Shown here piece after piece: positions 36,148 through 46,238 of a DNA stretch of 64,000 bases. Source of the stretch: an uncultured Saprospiraceae bacterium (lineage in GTDB: Bacteria > Bacteroidota > Bacteroidia > Chitinophagales > Saprospiraceae); assembly GCA_938015415.1 (NCBI GenBank), contig CALLPK010000005.1:26961-90960 (forward strand), read 5' to 3'. The notes beneath the pieces are model-generated. The model was not told where the DNA came from and did no database searches. It saw nothing but the letters and a program-made list of their open reading frames with translations. The position numbers were made by a program, and so were the translations under genes. The first letter of the stretch is position 1, and each line of letters opens with the position of its first letter.

Positions 36148-36951
36148 ATGCGTATTCACAATCCTTCTCTTTTGCTAAATACATTTATTCTGATTTTGCT
36201 AGCTTTCGGCTGTACTTCGGATCCTAAGGTAGAAGCTGATACTCTACCATCCGTTGGAAATGAAAAAATTGCCAGCAATATTACCGAAACGCCTCCAGCT
36301 CCTTCGGCGGAAGAAATAGCCGCCGCAGAAGCCAAAAAAATAGCTATAGAAAAGGCGGAAGCGGAAGCGCTAAAAGCGGCAAAGAAAAAAGAAAAAGAGG
36401 AAGCCGCCAGTAAAGAACGTAGAAGAAAACGCAGAGAAAAAAGAAAAAAAAGAGCAGCAGAAAAAGCAGCGGCAGAAAAGCTGGCACGCAAAGAAGCAGC
36501 AAAAGTAATTGCAACAACTGCACCTAGTGCCCCTATTATAAAATCAGTGCCCGTGACAGAAGAAGATTTATCAGATGTGGATCCTGAATTACTAAAAGTA
36601 GTTCAGGTAAAGTCAACTGGGGGAACTCCGAAAATTCGTTTTGATTCAGAAGCTTTTGACTTTGGAAGAATTATACAAGGTAAAGAGATAGATCATGAAT
36701 TTGAATTTACCAATACCGGCTCTGCGCCGTTGGTCATTAATAATGTCGAAGTAACGTGTGGATGCACCACCCCGTTTTACCCTTTTATCCCAATCGAACC
36801 GGGCGAACGTGGAAAAATAAGTGTACATTTCAGTAGCAAAGGACGATTGGGAAACCAAAGCCCAACCATTACGGTTTATACCAATACTGATCCTAGTACC
36901 TACGAACTTTATCTCAAAGGAATTATTGATACCGAACGGGAGGGGCAATAA
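36148..36951 (+). CDS. DUF1573 lipoprotein with Lys/Glu/Ala-rich linker
   Basis: 267 residues. The signal peptide ends in the lipobox LAFGC (Cys22). A long charged low-complexity helix (about 50-120, EAAAK-like) could span the periplasm, as in TolA or TonB linkers. The C-terminal ~105 residues are a DUF1573 Ig-like domain (FDFGRIIQGKEIDHEFEFTNTG, VEVTCGCTTP), common in Bacteroidota envelope proteins. It is 18 bases upstream of the TPR histidine kinase and likely co-transcribed with it. The role of DUF1573 is not established. Confidence 0.85.
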   Translation: MRIHNPSLLLNTFILILLAFGCTSDPKVEADTLPSVGNEKIASNITETPPAPSAEEIAAAEAKKIAIEKAEAEALKAAKKKEKEEAASKERRRKRREKRKKRAAEKAAAEKLARKEAAKVIATTAPSAPIIKSVPVTEEDLSDVDPELLKVVQVKSTGGTPKIRFDSEAFDFGRIIQGKEIDHEFEFTNTGSAPLVINNVEVTCGCTTPFYPFIPIEPGERGKISVHFSSKGRLGNQSPTITVYTNTDPSTYELYLKGIIDTEREGQ

Positions 36952-36969
36952 AATAATGAAAATCCCAAA

Positions 36970-39159
36970 ATGGAAGCTACCAACAAACAAGGTCCTTACA
37001 CAAAAAATTTATTACATAAAGCCCAACTACTATATCGAGCTCGTAGTCTCGAAGAAGCACTCGTCGTGACCCAGGAAGCAAAAAGTCTCTATGCACTCAA
37101 TGGAGACCACGAAGGGGTAATTACCACTAATCTTCTACTAGCCAAAATTTATGATACTTCTGGTCGTTACAATGGGGATACCAAAAAAATGCGAGAGGCA
37201 CAATCCTTTATTAACGCTGCTGCTACCCTCACTAATACTCCCCGTCAAAAACTGGCCGTAGAACTGGCTCAAAGTCAGGCTTACCTGAGCGAAAAATCTT
37301 CCGAAACGGCCGAAAGGCATTTAAAAAAATTACTCACACACAGTCAAGAAGAAAAGGAGATAGACTACCAAATTTTAGCACTGGTTGGTCTAAGTGAAAA
37401 TGCCACGCACCAAAATGAATTTGATAAAGCGCTGGCCCACGCAGAAACAGCTAAAAGACTACTGGGCGATGATAAAGTACGTCGTGCGGATGCACTGGTA
37501 GCTACTGTTTATAATCAGTTGAGTCAGATTTATTTTAAGCAACAGAATTACGATAGTATGCTGACTTGTAGCGAAAAAGTATTGCAAATCAGTGCTAAGG
37601 CGGGAGACGTTGAAAAAGAGATTAATGCGCTAAAAAATATTGCGATCTACAACGCCGCAAAGTCCAACTATAAGAAGGCCATGCAGTATTTTCTGGACTC
37701 TATGGATAAAAGTAAAAGTATCAATTATCGCTATCATACAGGTCAATGCCTCATCAATATTGCCACCATCTACGCCAATCTTTACAATCACGAAGATGCT
37801 ATCTCGCGTTATCAAATGGTATTAGAAAATTACAGCGATATAATTAGTAAAAATACGCGAATTGTTATTTATAATAATTTAGGAAACATTTACTATTTTT
37901 CAGACCGCCTTACACAAGCAACGAATTATTTTGAAAAAGCAAACAACTTAGCGCAACAGCGCAATTATACCGAAATGATTATCCTCTCCTTGGCTAATCT
38001 CAGCCGAGCTTATATTGCAAAAGGTAAAATAGATCTTGCAAAGGAAAAGGCAAAAATGGCCGAAGATTTAATGGGAAATCAGGGGGATATTAACGGCCGA
38101 CAAATCAACCTACTCAACCTTGGACATATTTATTATTTACAAGGTGATTTCAATAAAGCAATGTTATTTACCAGTAAGGGTATTACGGCCGCAAGCCGGA
38201 TGAAAGACGAAACCAACGAAGTACAGGGCTATCAGCTGATGTCCAATATTTATCAATTGCAAGGTGATTATAAAACCGCACTCGATTATCAACTCGTCTA
38301 TTCTAAAGCACAGGACAAATTTGCGAAAGAACAACGTAATCGTCAGATTATTGATCTGGAGATAAAAAATGCTATTAAAGAACAACAAAAGGAAATTGAG
38401 CAGCTGACGCGCGAAAATGAATATCAAGCATTGTTGCTAAAACAAAATGAACAAATTGCCGAACAGAATGCGCTGCTGGTTGCTGCGAACGAAGAACTAC
38501 GCCAATTTGCTTACGTGGCTTCTCACGATTTGAAAGAACCCATTCGCATGATCGGCAGCTATACCCAATTGATCGAAAGAAAACATAAACATCAATTTAC
38601 GGAAGATTCTCAAACTTATTTTACGTATGTAAAAGAGGGCGTTATCCGGATGAATGATTTACTGGATGCGCTACTGAAATATACCACGGTAAGTAAAACC
38701 GAAGAGAATTTTGAAGCGGTTGCATTAGGAGATATTGTGGAAATTGCGGTGATTAATCTACGCGTGAGTGTGGATGAAAATAAAGCAGTGATCAACTGCC
38801 ACGAACTACCCACCGTCATGTCGATTCGTTCGCTGCTAATTCAGCTTTTCCAAAACTTGATCAGTAATGCGATCAAATTTAAAAAGCCAGAAATGCATCC
38901 GGAAATAACCATTTCTGCTAAAACGACTAAAGATGAAGTAATTATTCAGGTAAGCGATAATGGAATTGGAATTAATCCAGATTATCAGGAAAGAATATTT
39001 GTTATTTTCCAAAGACTCCATACCCGAACAGAATATAAAGGAACTGGTATTGGTTTAGCGATTTGTCATAAAATAGTACAGCATGTCGGTGGTCGTATCT
39101 GGGTAGAATCAGATGTAGATCAGGGAGCTAACTTTTTTGTAGCTTTACCAAGAAGTTAA
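36970..39159 (+). CDS. soluble TPR-repeat sensor histidine kinase
   Basis: 729 residues. Residues ~10-440 are a chain of tetratricopeptide helix pairs (NNLGNIYYFSDRLTQATNYFEKA, LNLGHIYYLQGDFNKAMLFTSKG). A coiled coil (about 455-510) leads to a HisKA domain with phospho-accepting H519 in ASHDLKEPIRM and an HATPase domain (about 615-729) with N box NLISNAIKFKK, DNGIGI and GTGIGLAICHKIV. Unlike most Bacteroidota TPR kinases it has no signal peptide or membrane helix, so it should be cytoplasmic. No response regulator is adjacent. It is the middle gene of lipoprotein-kinase-pterin dehydratase (gaps of 18 and 34 bases). Confidence 0.92.
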   Translation: MEATNKQGPYTKNLLHKAQLLYRARSLEEALVVTQEAKSLYALNGDHEGVITTNLLLAKIYDTSGRYNGDTKKMREAQSFINAAATLTNTPRQKLAVELAQSQAYLSEKSSETAERHLKKLLTHSQEEKEIDYQILALVGLSENATHQNEFDKALAHAETAKRLLGDDKVRRADALVATVYNQLSQIYFKQQNYDSMLTCSEKVLQISAKAGDVEKEINALKNIAIYNAAKSNYKKAMQYFLDSMDKSKSINYRYHTGQCLINIATIYANLYNHEDAISRYQMVLENYSDIISKNTRIVIYNNLGNIYYFSDRLTQATNYFEKANNLAQQRNYTEMIILSLANLSRAYIAKGKIDLAKEKAKMAEDLMGNQGDINGRQINLLNLGHIYYLQGDFNKAMLFTSKGITAASRMKDETNEVQGYQLMSNIYQLQGDYKTALDYQLVYSKAQDKFAKEQRNRQIIDLEIKNAIKEQQKEIEQLTRENEYQALLLKQNEQIAEQNALLVAANEELRQFAYVASHDLKEPIRMIGSYTQLIERKHKHQFTEDSQTYFTYVKEGVIRMNDLLDALLKYTTVSKTEENFEAVALGDIVEIAVINLRVSVDENKAVINCHELPTVMSIRSLLIQLFQNLISNAIKFKKPEMHPEITISAKTTKDEVIIQVSDNGIGINPDYQERIFVIFQRLHTRTEYKGTGIGLAICHKIVQHVGGRIWVESDVDQGANFFVALPRS

Positions 39160-39193
39160 AATTTACTATGAAGTTGTTATATAATAAAATATT

Positions 39194-39475
39194 ATGGAAA
39201 TAATTACTGGAAAACCCCTTTTAGACTTACTGGAAACAAAAAATCTGGATTGGAGGATCAATGATCATGCGATTCAAAAAGAATTTGTCTTTAATAATTT
39301 TATTGAAGCTTTTGGCTTTATGTCTAGGATAGCCATTCTGGCCGAAAAACAAAATCATCATCCCGAATGGTCTAATGTTTACAACAAAGTAAACATCACT
39401 TTAACGACGCACGATGCAGGTGGTGTGACTGAAAAAGATCTTCGGCTAGCCACTTCCATTAAAGGGCTTAATTGA
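39194..39475 (+). CDS. pterin-4a-carbinolamine dehydratase family protein
   Basis: 93 residues, normal length. The active-site motif is [13 protein letters not shown] with H55, H56 and P57, followed by TTHDAGG (H73), matching the catalytic histidines of 4a-hydroxytetrahydrobiopterin dehydratase. It dehydrates the carbinolamine formed by aromatic amino acid hydroxylases, or acts on related pterins. No hydroxylase is in the window. It is the last gene of an operon with a histidine kinase, an unusual partner. It converges on the next gene with a gap of 24 bases. Confidence 0.92.
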   Translation: MEIITGKPLLDLLETKNLDWRINDHAIQKEFVFNNFIEAFGFMSRIAILAEKQNHHPEWSNVYNKVNITLTTHDAGGVTEKDLRLATSIKGLN

Positions 39476-39499
39476 TGGCCTGAGAAATAAATGACCTGA

Positions 39500-40150
39500 T
39501 CACTTCTCCTCTTTTTTCTTAAAATCACCGTTTTGCCAAGCTTTAAAAAATTGTCCCCATGCGATGGGATTAAAGATATTCATCGGTGGTGTTTGTCCAA
39601 TATAATAGCTTTTACGTGCCTGTTCTCGCAAGTAGTAATTTGCGTTTTCAGTCCCATCGTATTTAGTAACCTCTTCAACTCTGGCCAGTACATCCTTAGC
39701 CAGGTTTTGCATAGCTCGTTCTTGCAAGTCCTGGGTAACGTCGAGCGCCAAAAATTCCAGTTTAAAATGTTCTTTGCTTGGCCAGGGAAATACTACTGTT
39801 TCAGGTAGATTAAAAGTATCCTGCGTCATCAATTGAATTAAAGAATAGCGACTATCCAGCAAGCTATCTGGTACCATTACTTCCACCGTTCCGTACCCAA
39901 CAGCCGAAAAGATCAACGTATCTGTTTTTTCGATTACAATAGAAAAGAAACCTGTAAAATCAGAATAAGTACCCCGAGCTTTATTTTTGACGGCAACGTT
40001 GACGTAAGGTATAGGATATAAGTTTTCGTTACTGCCATCCAGGATCATACCGGAAAATTGTACCAGAGAATCTTGCCCCGACTGTGCAGACAGGCGGGTG
40101 CTAAAAATGCTGATTATACTAAAAAATAATACTATTAATCCGATTCTCAT
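39500..40150 (-). CDS. secreted carboxypeptidase-regulatory-like domain protein
   Basis: 216 residues. A signal peptide (1-22, ending LSAQ) is followed by a CarboxypepD_reg-like beta-sandwich (about 30-110: FSGMILDGSNENLYPIPYVNV, GTYSDFTGFFSIVIEKTDTLIFSAVGYG). This module fronts many TonB-dependent receptors, but here no receptor follows. The C-terminal half is helical and charged with a PMNIFNPIAWGQFFKAW segment and a Lys/Glu tail. This small stand-alone form is widespread in Bacteroidota and of unknown function. It is exported to the periplasm or outer membrane. Confidence 0.82.
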   Translation of the reverse strand: MRIGLIVLFFSIISIFSTRLSAQSGQDSLVQFSGMILDGSNENLYPIPYVNVAVKNKARGTYSDFTGFFSIVIEKTDTLIFSAVGYGTVEVMVPDSLLDSRYSLIQLMTQDTFNLPETVVFPWPSKEHFKLEFLALDVTQDLQERAMQNLAKDVLARVEEVTKYDGTENANYYLREQARKSYYIGQTPPMNIFNPIAWGQFFKAWQNGDFKKKEEK

Positions 40151-40377
40151 GTCGATATTTTTATTTGAGCAACTTTGTTTTTAGACTGTTTAGTGAGCGC
40201 TCACCAATATTATTCACTGAACATCCTCTACAAGATACAGAAGATTAACGCAGAATAAAGAATTTTAGCTTAAAAATCAGTTGATTCTTAACAGTGTTTA
40301 ACATCGTTTGTCGGTTGCGACGCAATAAGGCTAAAAACCTATAATTGGACCCAACCTTTTCATAAATACCAAATATT

Positions 40378-42786
40378 TCAGAGAGCTAGCTTTAGTACCT
40401 CTTCCATCTGCGTTACATAATTTATTTTTAAGCCCGTAATATAGACTGGCTTAATTTCCTCTACGTGCTTGCGATTTTCTTCGCAAAGAATCAGGTGCTT
40501 GATTCCAGCCCGTTTGGCTGCTAAAATTTTCTCTTTGATTCCTCCTACTGGAAGTACCTTTCCACGTAAAGTAATTTCTCCGGTCATTGCTAAAAATGGT
40601 TTAACGGGTTTACCTAGAAAAATGCTGGCCAGTGCGGTAAGCATTGTTATTCCCGCAGACGGGCCGTCTTTCGGAATAGCACCTTCCGGCACATGAATAT
40701 GAATATCCCGCTCTTCGATCATCTGGCTCGTGACGCCCAATGCCTCCGAATGTGCTTTGAGATAACTCAGCGCTGTGGTCGCAGATTCTTTCATCACGTC
40801 GCCTAGGTTTCCAGTCAATGTAAGTCGACCTTTTCCTTTATTGAGACTGGCTTCGATAAACAGAATATCTCCTCCTACTCTAGTCCAGGCTAGTCCTACG
40901 GCCACCCCGGATACTTTATGGTCGGTATATCTATCTCTGCTGTATTTGGAAGGGCCAAGCATTCCTTTTAGTTCCGTTGGGCTAACATTGACCAAGTCCG
41001 TTTCCTCCATCGCGATCTGTTTGGCCGCGTTCCGCATCACCCCCGCAATTTGTCGGTCGAGCGAACGCACACCGGACTCTCGGGTATAATCGGCAATAAC
41101 AGCTTTCAATGCTTCATTATTGATTTTTATTTGCTTTGCTTTTAGTCCATGTTCCGTCCGTTGCTTTGGAATCAGGTGTTTTTTAGCAATTTCCAATTTT
41201 TCTTCTAATGAATATCCACTCACTTCTATGATTTCCATTCGATCCAGCAAGGCTGGTTGAATTGTACTGAGTGAATTCGCCGTAGCGATGAATAGTACTT
41301 TAGAAAGGTCATAATCTGCTTCCAGATAATTATCGTGGAAGCTCGTATTTTGTTCCGGATCCAACACTTCGAGTAAGGCAGAAGACGGGTCACCCCGAAA
41401 ATCTTTTCCGACCTTATCGATTTCATCCAGAATAAAAACAGGATTAGAAGATCCAGCTTTACGGATAGATTTGATAATTCGACCCGGCATCGCACCAATA
41501 TAAGTTTTTCGGTGTCCACGAATTTCTGATTCGTCCCGCAATCCACCGAGCGACATACGAATAAATTTACGATCAAGTGCACGAGCGATAGACTTACCCA
41601 AGGAAGTTTTCCCAACCCCCGGAGGGCCCACCAAACAAATAATAGGTGCCTTCATATCTCCCTTTAATTTCAGAACGGCGAGGTGTTCTATAATCCTTTC
41701 TTTGATGTCTTCCAGTCCTGAATGATCTTTGTCTAATATTTTTTTCACCTTGACCAGGTCAAAATTATCTTCTGTATATTCTTCCCAAGGCAATTCAAGA
41801 AGTAATTCTAAATAATTTAACATGACCGAATATTCGGCTACCTGTGGGTTGACACGACGAACTTTTTTTATTTCACGAGTGAATAATTCGTTCACTTCTT
41901 TTGACCATTTTTTAGTTTTACTTTTTTCAATCAGGGACCTGATTTCGTCCTCCTGCGGATTGTGGCCGAGTTCTTCCTGAATCGTTTTTAGTTGCTGATT
42001 TAGGAAATAATCCCGCTGCTGCTTTTCGATATCTCCCCGCACTTTAGATTCGATCTGGTCTTTGAGTTGCAGGAGTTGCAATTCGCTGTCCATATGCTCC
42101 ATAACCACGTGTGCCTTTTCGTTCAAATCATCCATTTCCAGGATGCTTTGTTTATGTTTTAGTTTAATACCGAGATTAGAGGCGATAAAATTAAGCAAGA
42201 ATGGATGACCGCTGATATTGCGTAACATCAAATTGGCCTCGGTAGGAATGTTAGGTGACAAATCAATAATCTGTCGTGCCATATCTTTGATCGAAGAAAT
42301 GATGGCCTCAAATTTCATGTCGTCCTCTGCAACCGGCGTAAGCGACCGGATAGCGATTCGAGCTTTCATGTAAGGAACTTCCCGGACCATTTCGACGAGG
42401 CTAAATCGACGACGCCCCTGAATAATAGCAGTAGCAGTTCCATCGGGCATTCGCAATAATTTAATAATTCGAGCGACTGTACCTATTTTATGCAAATCAT
42501 TTACTGAAGGGTCTTCTACCTTAGCATCTACCTGAGAAAGAACGGCAATAATCCGATCATTTTCATAGGCTTCGTTAATTGCTTTAATAGACTTATCGCG
42601 TCCAACGGTGATTGGAATAATAATTCCTGGAAACAAGATAGTATTCTTTATCGCAAGTACCGGGAGTACCTCGTCGTACTCCTCATTATTTTGCATTTCG
42701 TCTTCTTCTTCCATAGAAAACAAAGGCATAAATTCCGTATCTCCATCCAGCCCGTGTGGGGGCAAAAAATCTTCAAACATACTCAT
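40378..42786 (-). CDS. lon: ATP-dependent protease Lon
   Basis: 802 residues, full length. The N-terminal LON substrate-binding domain (about 38-240), coiled coil, AAA+ module with Walker A GPPGVGKT at 387-394 and FILDEIDK Walker B, and a C-terminal protease domain with the Ser-Lys dyad S710 (PKDGPSAG) and K753 (GGIKEKILAA), spaced 43 as in E. coli. It degrades misfolded and regulatory proteins in the cytoplasm. An acidic N-terminal extension (EEEDEMQNNEEYDE) is typical of Bacteroidota. It is a single gene with its own promoter. Confidence 0.98.
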   Translation of the reverse strand: MSMFEDFLPPHGLDGDTEFMPLFSMEEEDEMQNNEEYDEVLPVLAIKNTILFPGIIIPITVGRDKSIKAINEAYENDRIIAVLSQVDAKVEDPSVNDLHKIGTVARIIKLLRMPDGTATAIIQGRRRFSLVEMVREVPYMKARIAIRSLTPVAEDDMKFEAIISSIKDMARQIIDLSPNIPTEANLMLRNISGHPFLLNFIASNLGIKLKHKQSILEMDDLNEKAHVVMEHMDSELQLLQLKDQIESKVRGDIEKQQRDYFLNQQLKTIQEELGHNPQEDEIRSLIEKSKTKKWSKEVNELFTREIKKVRRVNPQVAEYSVMLNYLELLLELPWEEYTEDNFDLVKVKKILDKDHSGLEDIKERIIEHLAVLKLKGDMKAPIICLVGPPGVGKTSLGKSIARALDRKFIRMSLGGLRDESEIRGHRKTYIGAMPGRIIKSIRKAGSSNPVFILDEIDKVGKDFRGDPSSALLEVLDPEQNTSFHDNYLEADYDLSKVLFIATANSLSTIQPALLDRMEIIEVSGYSLEEKLEIAKKHLIPKQRTEHGLKAKQIKINNEALKAVIADYTRESGVRSLDRQIAGVMRNAAKQIAMEETDLVNVSPTELKGMLGPSKYSRDRYTDHKVSGVAVGLAWTRVGGDILFIEASLNKGKGRLTLTGNLGDVMKESATTALSYLKAHSEALGVTSQMIEERDIHIHVPEGAIPKDGPSAGITMLTALASIFLGKPVKPFLAMTGEITLRGKVLPVGGIKEKILAAKRAGIKHLILCEENRKHVEEIKPVYITGLKINYVTQMEEVLKLAL

Positions 42787-43150
42787 TGATCAATAGTTTT
42801 TGTGGCTGACCTTGCCAAAAAGGAAAGATACCCATAAGCCGGTCTAATGTCAAGGTGGCAGGAACAACAAACTATTGAGTTTGCCAGACATTGGCATTAA
42901 GATGGTCAATAGTTATGCCATCGGCTGATTAACCGTTTTTTGGAGAATCAATGGATATTTTGTCACCTTTAACTGCAATAAAGGCAGTAGCTATATGAGC
43001 ATGTTCAAATGTTGACTATTTGAGCCTGTTCCCCATATCTACGGCGGAAGCTTACCCGAAAAATTATTCAAAATCAAGGATTGAGGACGCAATACCCGAT
43101 GTCCTTGTCTCAGGGTAATTCATTTCAACAATTTCAATATTCTTAAACTT
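42787..43150. other. intergenic region carrying the lon promoter
   Basis: The left end holds the lon promoter. The remainder, up to the end of parE, shows no gene, hairpin terminator or repeat that I can support. Confidence 0.5.
42823..42853 (-). promoter_or_regulatory. lon promoter
   Basis: Minus-strand TTG (42853-42851), a 20-base spacer and TATCTTTC (42830-42823) fit the Bacteroidota consensus. The leader would be about 30 bases. No heat-shock-type element is seen. Confidence 0.65.
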
Positions 43151-45160
43151 TCACTCTACCTCCGAGAGATTTTCGGCTTCTTTTTCAGCCGCTGCTTTAC
43201 GAATTTTTTCTTCCTCTTCATCACTTAACTCCTCCATTTCTACCCGCAGATTTTCAATAATGAACTCCTGACGACTAGGTGTATTTTTACCCATATAGTA
43301 AGATAGTACATGCTCGATACTCGTTTCTTCGCTGAGGACGACGGGATCCAGTTTTATATCTTCGCCGATAAAAGCGCCAAACTCATCTGGTGAAATCTCT
43401 CCCAATCCTTTAAACCGGGTAATTTCCGCTTTCCCTCGCAACGCTTTGATGGCATCCTGTTTTTCCGATTCGGAGTAACAATAAAAGGTCTTGCTTTTAT
43501 CTCTTACCCGAAATAACGGAGTATCCAGGATATACAAATGACCACTGCGCACCAGGTCTGGGAAAAATTGCAAGAAAAAAGTAAGCAATAATAAACGGAT
43601 ATGCATCCCATCCACGTCCGCATCCGTAGCAATTACTACTCGGTTAAACCGTAGATCATCCAGAGAATCTTCGATGTTCAGTGCGTGTTGTAATAAATTA
43701 AATTCTTCGTTTTCATAAACTACCTTTTTGGTGAGGCCAAAGCAGTTAAGTGGCTTACCGCGCAAACTAAAAACGGCTTGGGTTTGTACATCCCGTGCTT
43801 TAGTGATGGATCCACTCGCTGAATCTCCTTCGGTAATAAAAATGGTCGTATTGAGTGACATTTCTGCATCTACCTTTTTCCCGGTATCATTATAATGTAA
43901 ACGACAATCTCGCAATTTTTTGTTATGCAAATTTGCTTTTTTGGCCCGTTGATTAGCCAATTTTTTAATGCCAGCAATTTCTTTTCTTTCCCTTTCGGAC
44001 TGAATAATCCGACGTTCCATTGCTTCGGCAACTTCTTTGTTTTTCAATAAATAATTATCCAGTTCACTCGCCAAAAAGTCGTTGATGAATTTACGAACGG
44101 TTGCTCCACCGGGAGCGATGTGTGTAGAGCCCAGTTTAGTTTTGGTTTGTGATTCGAAAACGGGTTCTTCCACCCGAACACTAATCGCCGCAACGATAGA
44201 CGCCCGGATATCTTTGGCATCGTAAGATTTTTTCTTTTCTCTTTTAAAATAATTCTGTAGCGTACTGGCAAAAGATTCTTTAAAGGCAGCTAAGTGCGTT
44301 CCACCCTGGGTTGTATTTTGTCCGTTAACGAAAGAGTAATACTGTTCCCCGTATTGCTGTCCGTGAGAAATCGCCAATTCGATATCGTCACCTTTCAGGT
44401 GAATAATATCGTAGCGGAGTTGCTCACTACCATTAGTCTTCCGGTGTAAAAGATCAAATAGTCCACGACGAGAAAAAATAGATTTATTATTAAAATTGAT
44501 TCTTAACCCAGCGTTCAGGTAGGCATAGTTCCAAAGTTGATTTTCGACGTATTCAGAACGAAATTTATATTTTTTAAAAACGGAACTATCGGGTTGAAAC
44601 TGAATCATCGTTCCGTTTTCACCGGCTCCTTTTTTTATTTTAGCATCGTTGGTAATGTTGCCTTTTTCAAATTCGGCAACTTTGGTTTTTCCTTCCCGGA
44701 AGGCTTGTACTTTGAAATGATCCGAGAGGGCATTGACTGCTTTGGTCCCTACTCCGTTTAGTCCAACTGATTTTTTAAATGCTTTAGAATCGTATTTACC
44801 ACCGGTATTGATTTTAGAAACACAATCCACTACTTTTCCGAGTGGAATTCCACGACCAAAATCTCGAATCGTGACCACACCATCTTCAATTTTCACATCA
44901 ATCTCCGAGCCGTAGCCCATGACATATTCATCAATGGAGTTGTCAATAACTTCTTTGAGTAAGATATAGATACCATCATCGGGAGAAGAACCATCGCCTA
45001 ATTTACCAATGTACATACCAGGGCGAATACGGATGTGTTCGCGCCAGTCAAGTGACCGGATATTGTCTTCATTATAGGTAACCTTTTCCATCTGTTTGCG
45101 CGTATTTTTATTAGTGTTTCGATTAGTAGTGTTACTTTGCGCGCGGGTTCGGGAGGCCAT
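43151..45160 (-). CDS. parE: type IIA topoisomerase subunit B (topoisomerase IV subunit B)
   Basis: 669 residues. GHKL ATPase motifs are present ([40 protein letters not shown]), then a transducer domain and a TOPRIM domain with [10 protein letters not shown] and [12 protein letters not shown]. The length and missing GyrB-type insert fit ParE, which decatenates chromosomes together with ParC. The usual neighbour parC is not in this window. The first ~23 residues are Thr/Asn/Arg-rich and could be a non-conserved extension; an internal Met (MEKVTYNED) is an alternative start. Confidence 0.93.
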   Translation of the reverse strand: MASRTRAQSNTTNRNTNKNTRKQMEKVTYNEDNIRSLDWREHIRIRPGMYIGKLGDGSSPDDGIYILLKEVIDNSIDEYVMGYGSEIDVKIEDGVVTIRDFGRGIPLGKVVDCVSKINTGGKYDSKAFKKSVGLNGVGTKAVNALSDHFKVQAFREGKTKVAEFEKGNITNDAKIKKGAGENGTMIQFQPDSSVFKKYKFRSEYVENQLWNYAYLNAGLRINFNNKSIFSRRGLFDLLHRKTNGSEQLRYDIIHLKGDDIELAISHGQQYGEQYYSFVNGQNTTQGGTHLAAFKESFASTLQNYFKREKKKSYDAKDIRASIVAAISVRVEEPVFESQTKTKLGSTHIAPGGATVRKFINDFLASELDNYLLKNKEVAEAMERRIIQSERERKEIAGIKKLANQRAKKANLHNKKLRDCRLHYNDTGKKVDAEMSLNTTIFITEGDSASGSITKARDVQTQAVFSLRGKPLNCFGLTKKVVYENEEFNLLQHALNIEDSLDDLRFNRVVIATDADVDGMHIRLLLLTFFLQFFPDLVRSGHLYILDTPLFRVRDKSKTFYCYSESEKQDAIKALRGKAEITRFKGLGEISPDEFGAFIGEDIKLDPVVLSEETSIEHVLSYYMGKNTPSRQEFIIENLRVEMEELSDEEEEKIRKAAAEKEAENLSEVE

Positions 45161-45225
45161 AAATTTTGTTTTGAGATGTTAAACAACAGTATCTCCCGTC
45201 CGGCCAAAAAACAGCTCCACAAAAG

Positions 45226-45255
45226 TAAAGATATCCAACGACTTAAAAAAGTCAA
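45226..45255 (-). promoter_or_regulatory. parE promoter
   Basis: Minus-strand TTG (45255-45253), a 19-base spacer and TATCTTTA (45233-45226) fit the consensus. The leader would be about 60 bases. Confidence 0.65.
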
Positions 45256-45351
45256 TGACCAGCGGAAGAAAAGGTTTGCGGCAATTCATAGATTACCATT
45301 ATAAAAATTATCTTTAAATATGTAAGAATGAGGTAGAACCGTATAAATAGA

Positions 45352-45381
45352 CCGGATCGAAATGGGTGATTTTCGATCCGG
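45352..45381. terminator. hairpin after the AntA-like gene
   Basis: A perfect 11-bp stem (45352-45362 with 45371-45381) with an 8-base loop lies 45 bases past the stop of the 45426-46238 gene. The T tracts are poor on both sides, so it may be a weak terminator or an RNA-stabilising hairpin. Confidence 0.5.
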
Positions 45382-45425
45382 CGTTTAAATACTGACAAAA
45401 ATGTATATGTTAGGCTTTATTATCT

Positions 45426-46238
45426 CTACCAAAGACTCAAGAGTCCCGTTCGATTCATATCTCTAATATCGTTGGCAAGACCGAGATTTACCTCTGGTGA
45501 ATGCAGTGGTAAGCTGGCTTTGCGGTCATCCCATATTTCCACTTTCATTTCACGTGCGAAGGCTTTGGCCAGGTCCCCCATATCCTTGGCATATTCTTTT
45601 GGCTTACCCAGTGCGACGAATAAATCGATGACGGCCATGCGGATAATTTCGTATTTATCCAACTTGAATAACATTTTAAGGACCGTCTGATTTTTATAAT
45701 TATTTCCGACCTCTTCCATTTTCTCTTTGAGTTCCTGAACAGAATACCCCAATAAACCGGCGCGATATTGCCACCATTTATAAGCGTTACTATTGGCGCC
45801 GAAAGAACGCTGATGCTCTTTTTCAACTGATTTTTGACACGAGATCAGTCCCATTACCTTGGTCATCTCAATCACAGCCAGCACCTGATCTTTAGTGAGA
45901 CGTTCGGCGAAAGCCTCTTTTTTCTTTCCTTTCTGCTCGTGACTCAGAATCAACTTAGCACACATTTGCTTGACAGGACTATCAGAACTCAAAGTAATCA
46001 AGCGCGCCATTTCCAGTGAGATATAGTAATCTTTGAGTTTACTATGCTGCATGGTCTTTACCGCAAAGTCTTTTAGTTCCTGTGGCTTTCGGATATCATC
46101 CTGAAAAGCGTAGACATCTTTTAGCCAGTGCTCTACATTCTTATTGTATTTGTGAGCCGGAAGCTTAAGAGCAGCGTGCAAATTAGTGGCAGTAACTACC
46201 TGTGTTCCTTTTTTGCTTACCAATAATTGAAGTTCCAT
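45426..46238 (-). CDS. AntA/AntB antirepressor-like protein
   Basis: 270 residues. The N-terminal ~110 residues follow the AntA/AntB phage antirepressor pattern (VTATNLHAALKLPAHKYNKNVEHWLKD, DYYISLEMARLITLSSDS, AKLILSHEQ). The C-terminal part is a helical region with no family that I recognise. In phages such proteins inactivate repressors; stand-alone chromosomal copies occur in Bacteroidota with unknown function. No phage gene or integrase is nearby, and codon use looks like its neighbours, so it may be a domesticated regulator. A long AT-rich region precedes it. Confidence 0.65.
   Translation of the reverse strand: MELQLLVSKKGTQVVTATNLHAALKLPAHKYNKNVEHWLKDVYAFQDDIRKPQELKDFAVKTMQHSKLKDYYISLEMARLITLSSDSPVKQMCAKLILSHEQKGKKKEAFAERLTKDQVLAVIEMTKVMGLISCQKSVEKEHQRSFGANSNAYKWWQYRAGLLGYSVQELKEKMEEVGNNYKNQTVLKMLFKLDKYEIIRMAVIDLFVALGKPKEYAKDMGDLAKAFAREMKVEIWDDRKASLPLHSPEVNLGLANDIRDMNRTGLLSLW

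Noticed and set aside
36156-36491. 111-codon minus-strand frame opposite the DUF1573 lipoprotein
   Set aside because: It is the complement of the Lys/Glu/Ala-rich linker and gives a Ser/Ala/Phe low-complexity chain.
45426-46238. Prophage remnant around the AntA-like gene
   Set aside because: No integrase, structural gene or attachment repeat is near, and the flanking genes are core chromosomal genes.
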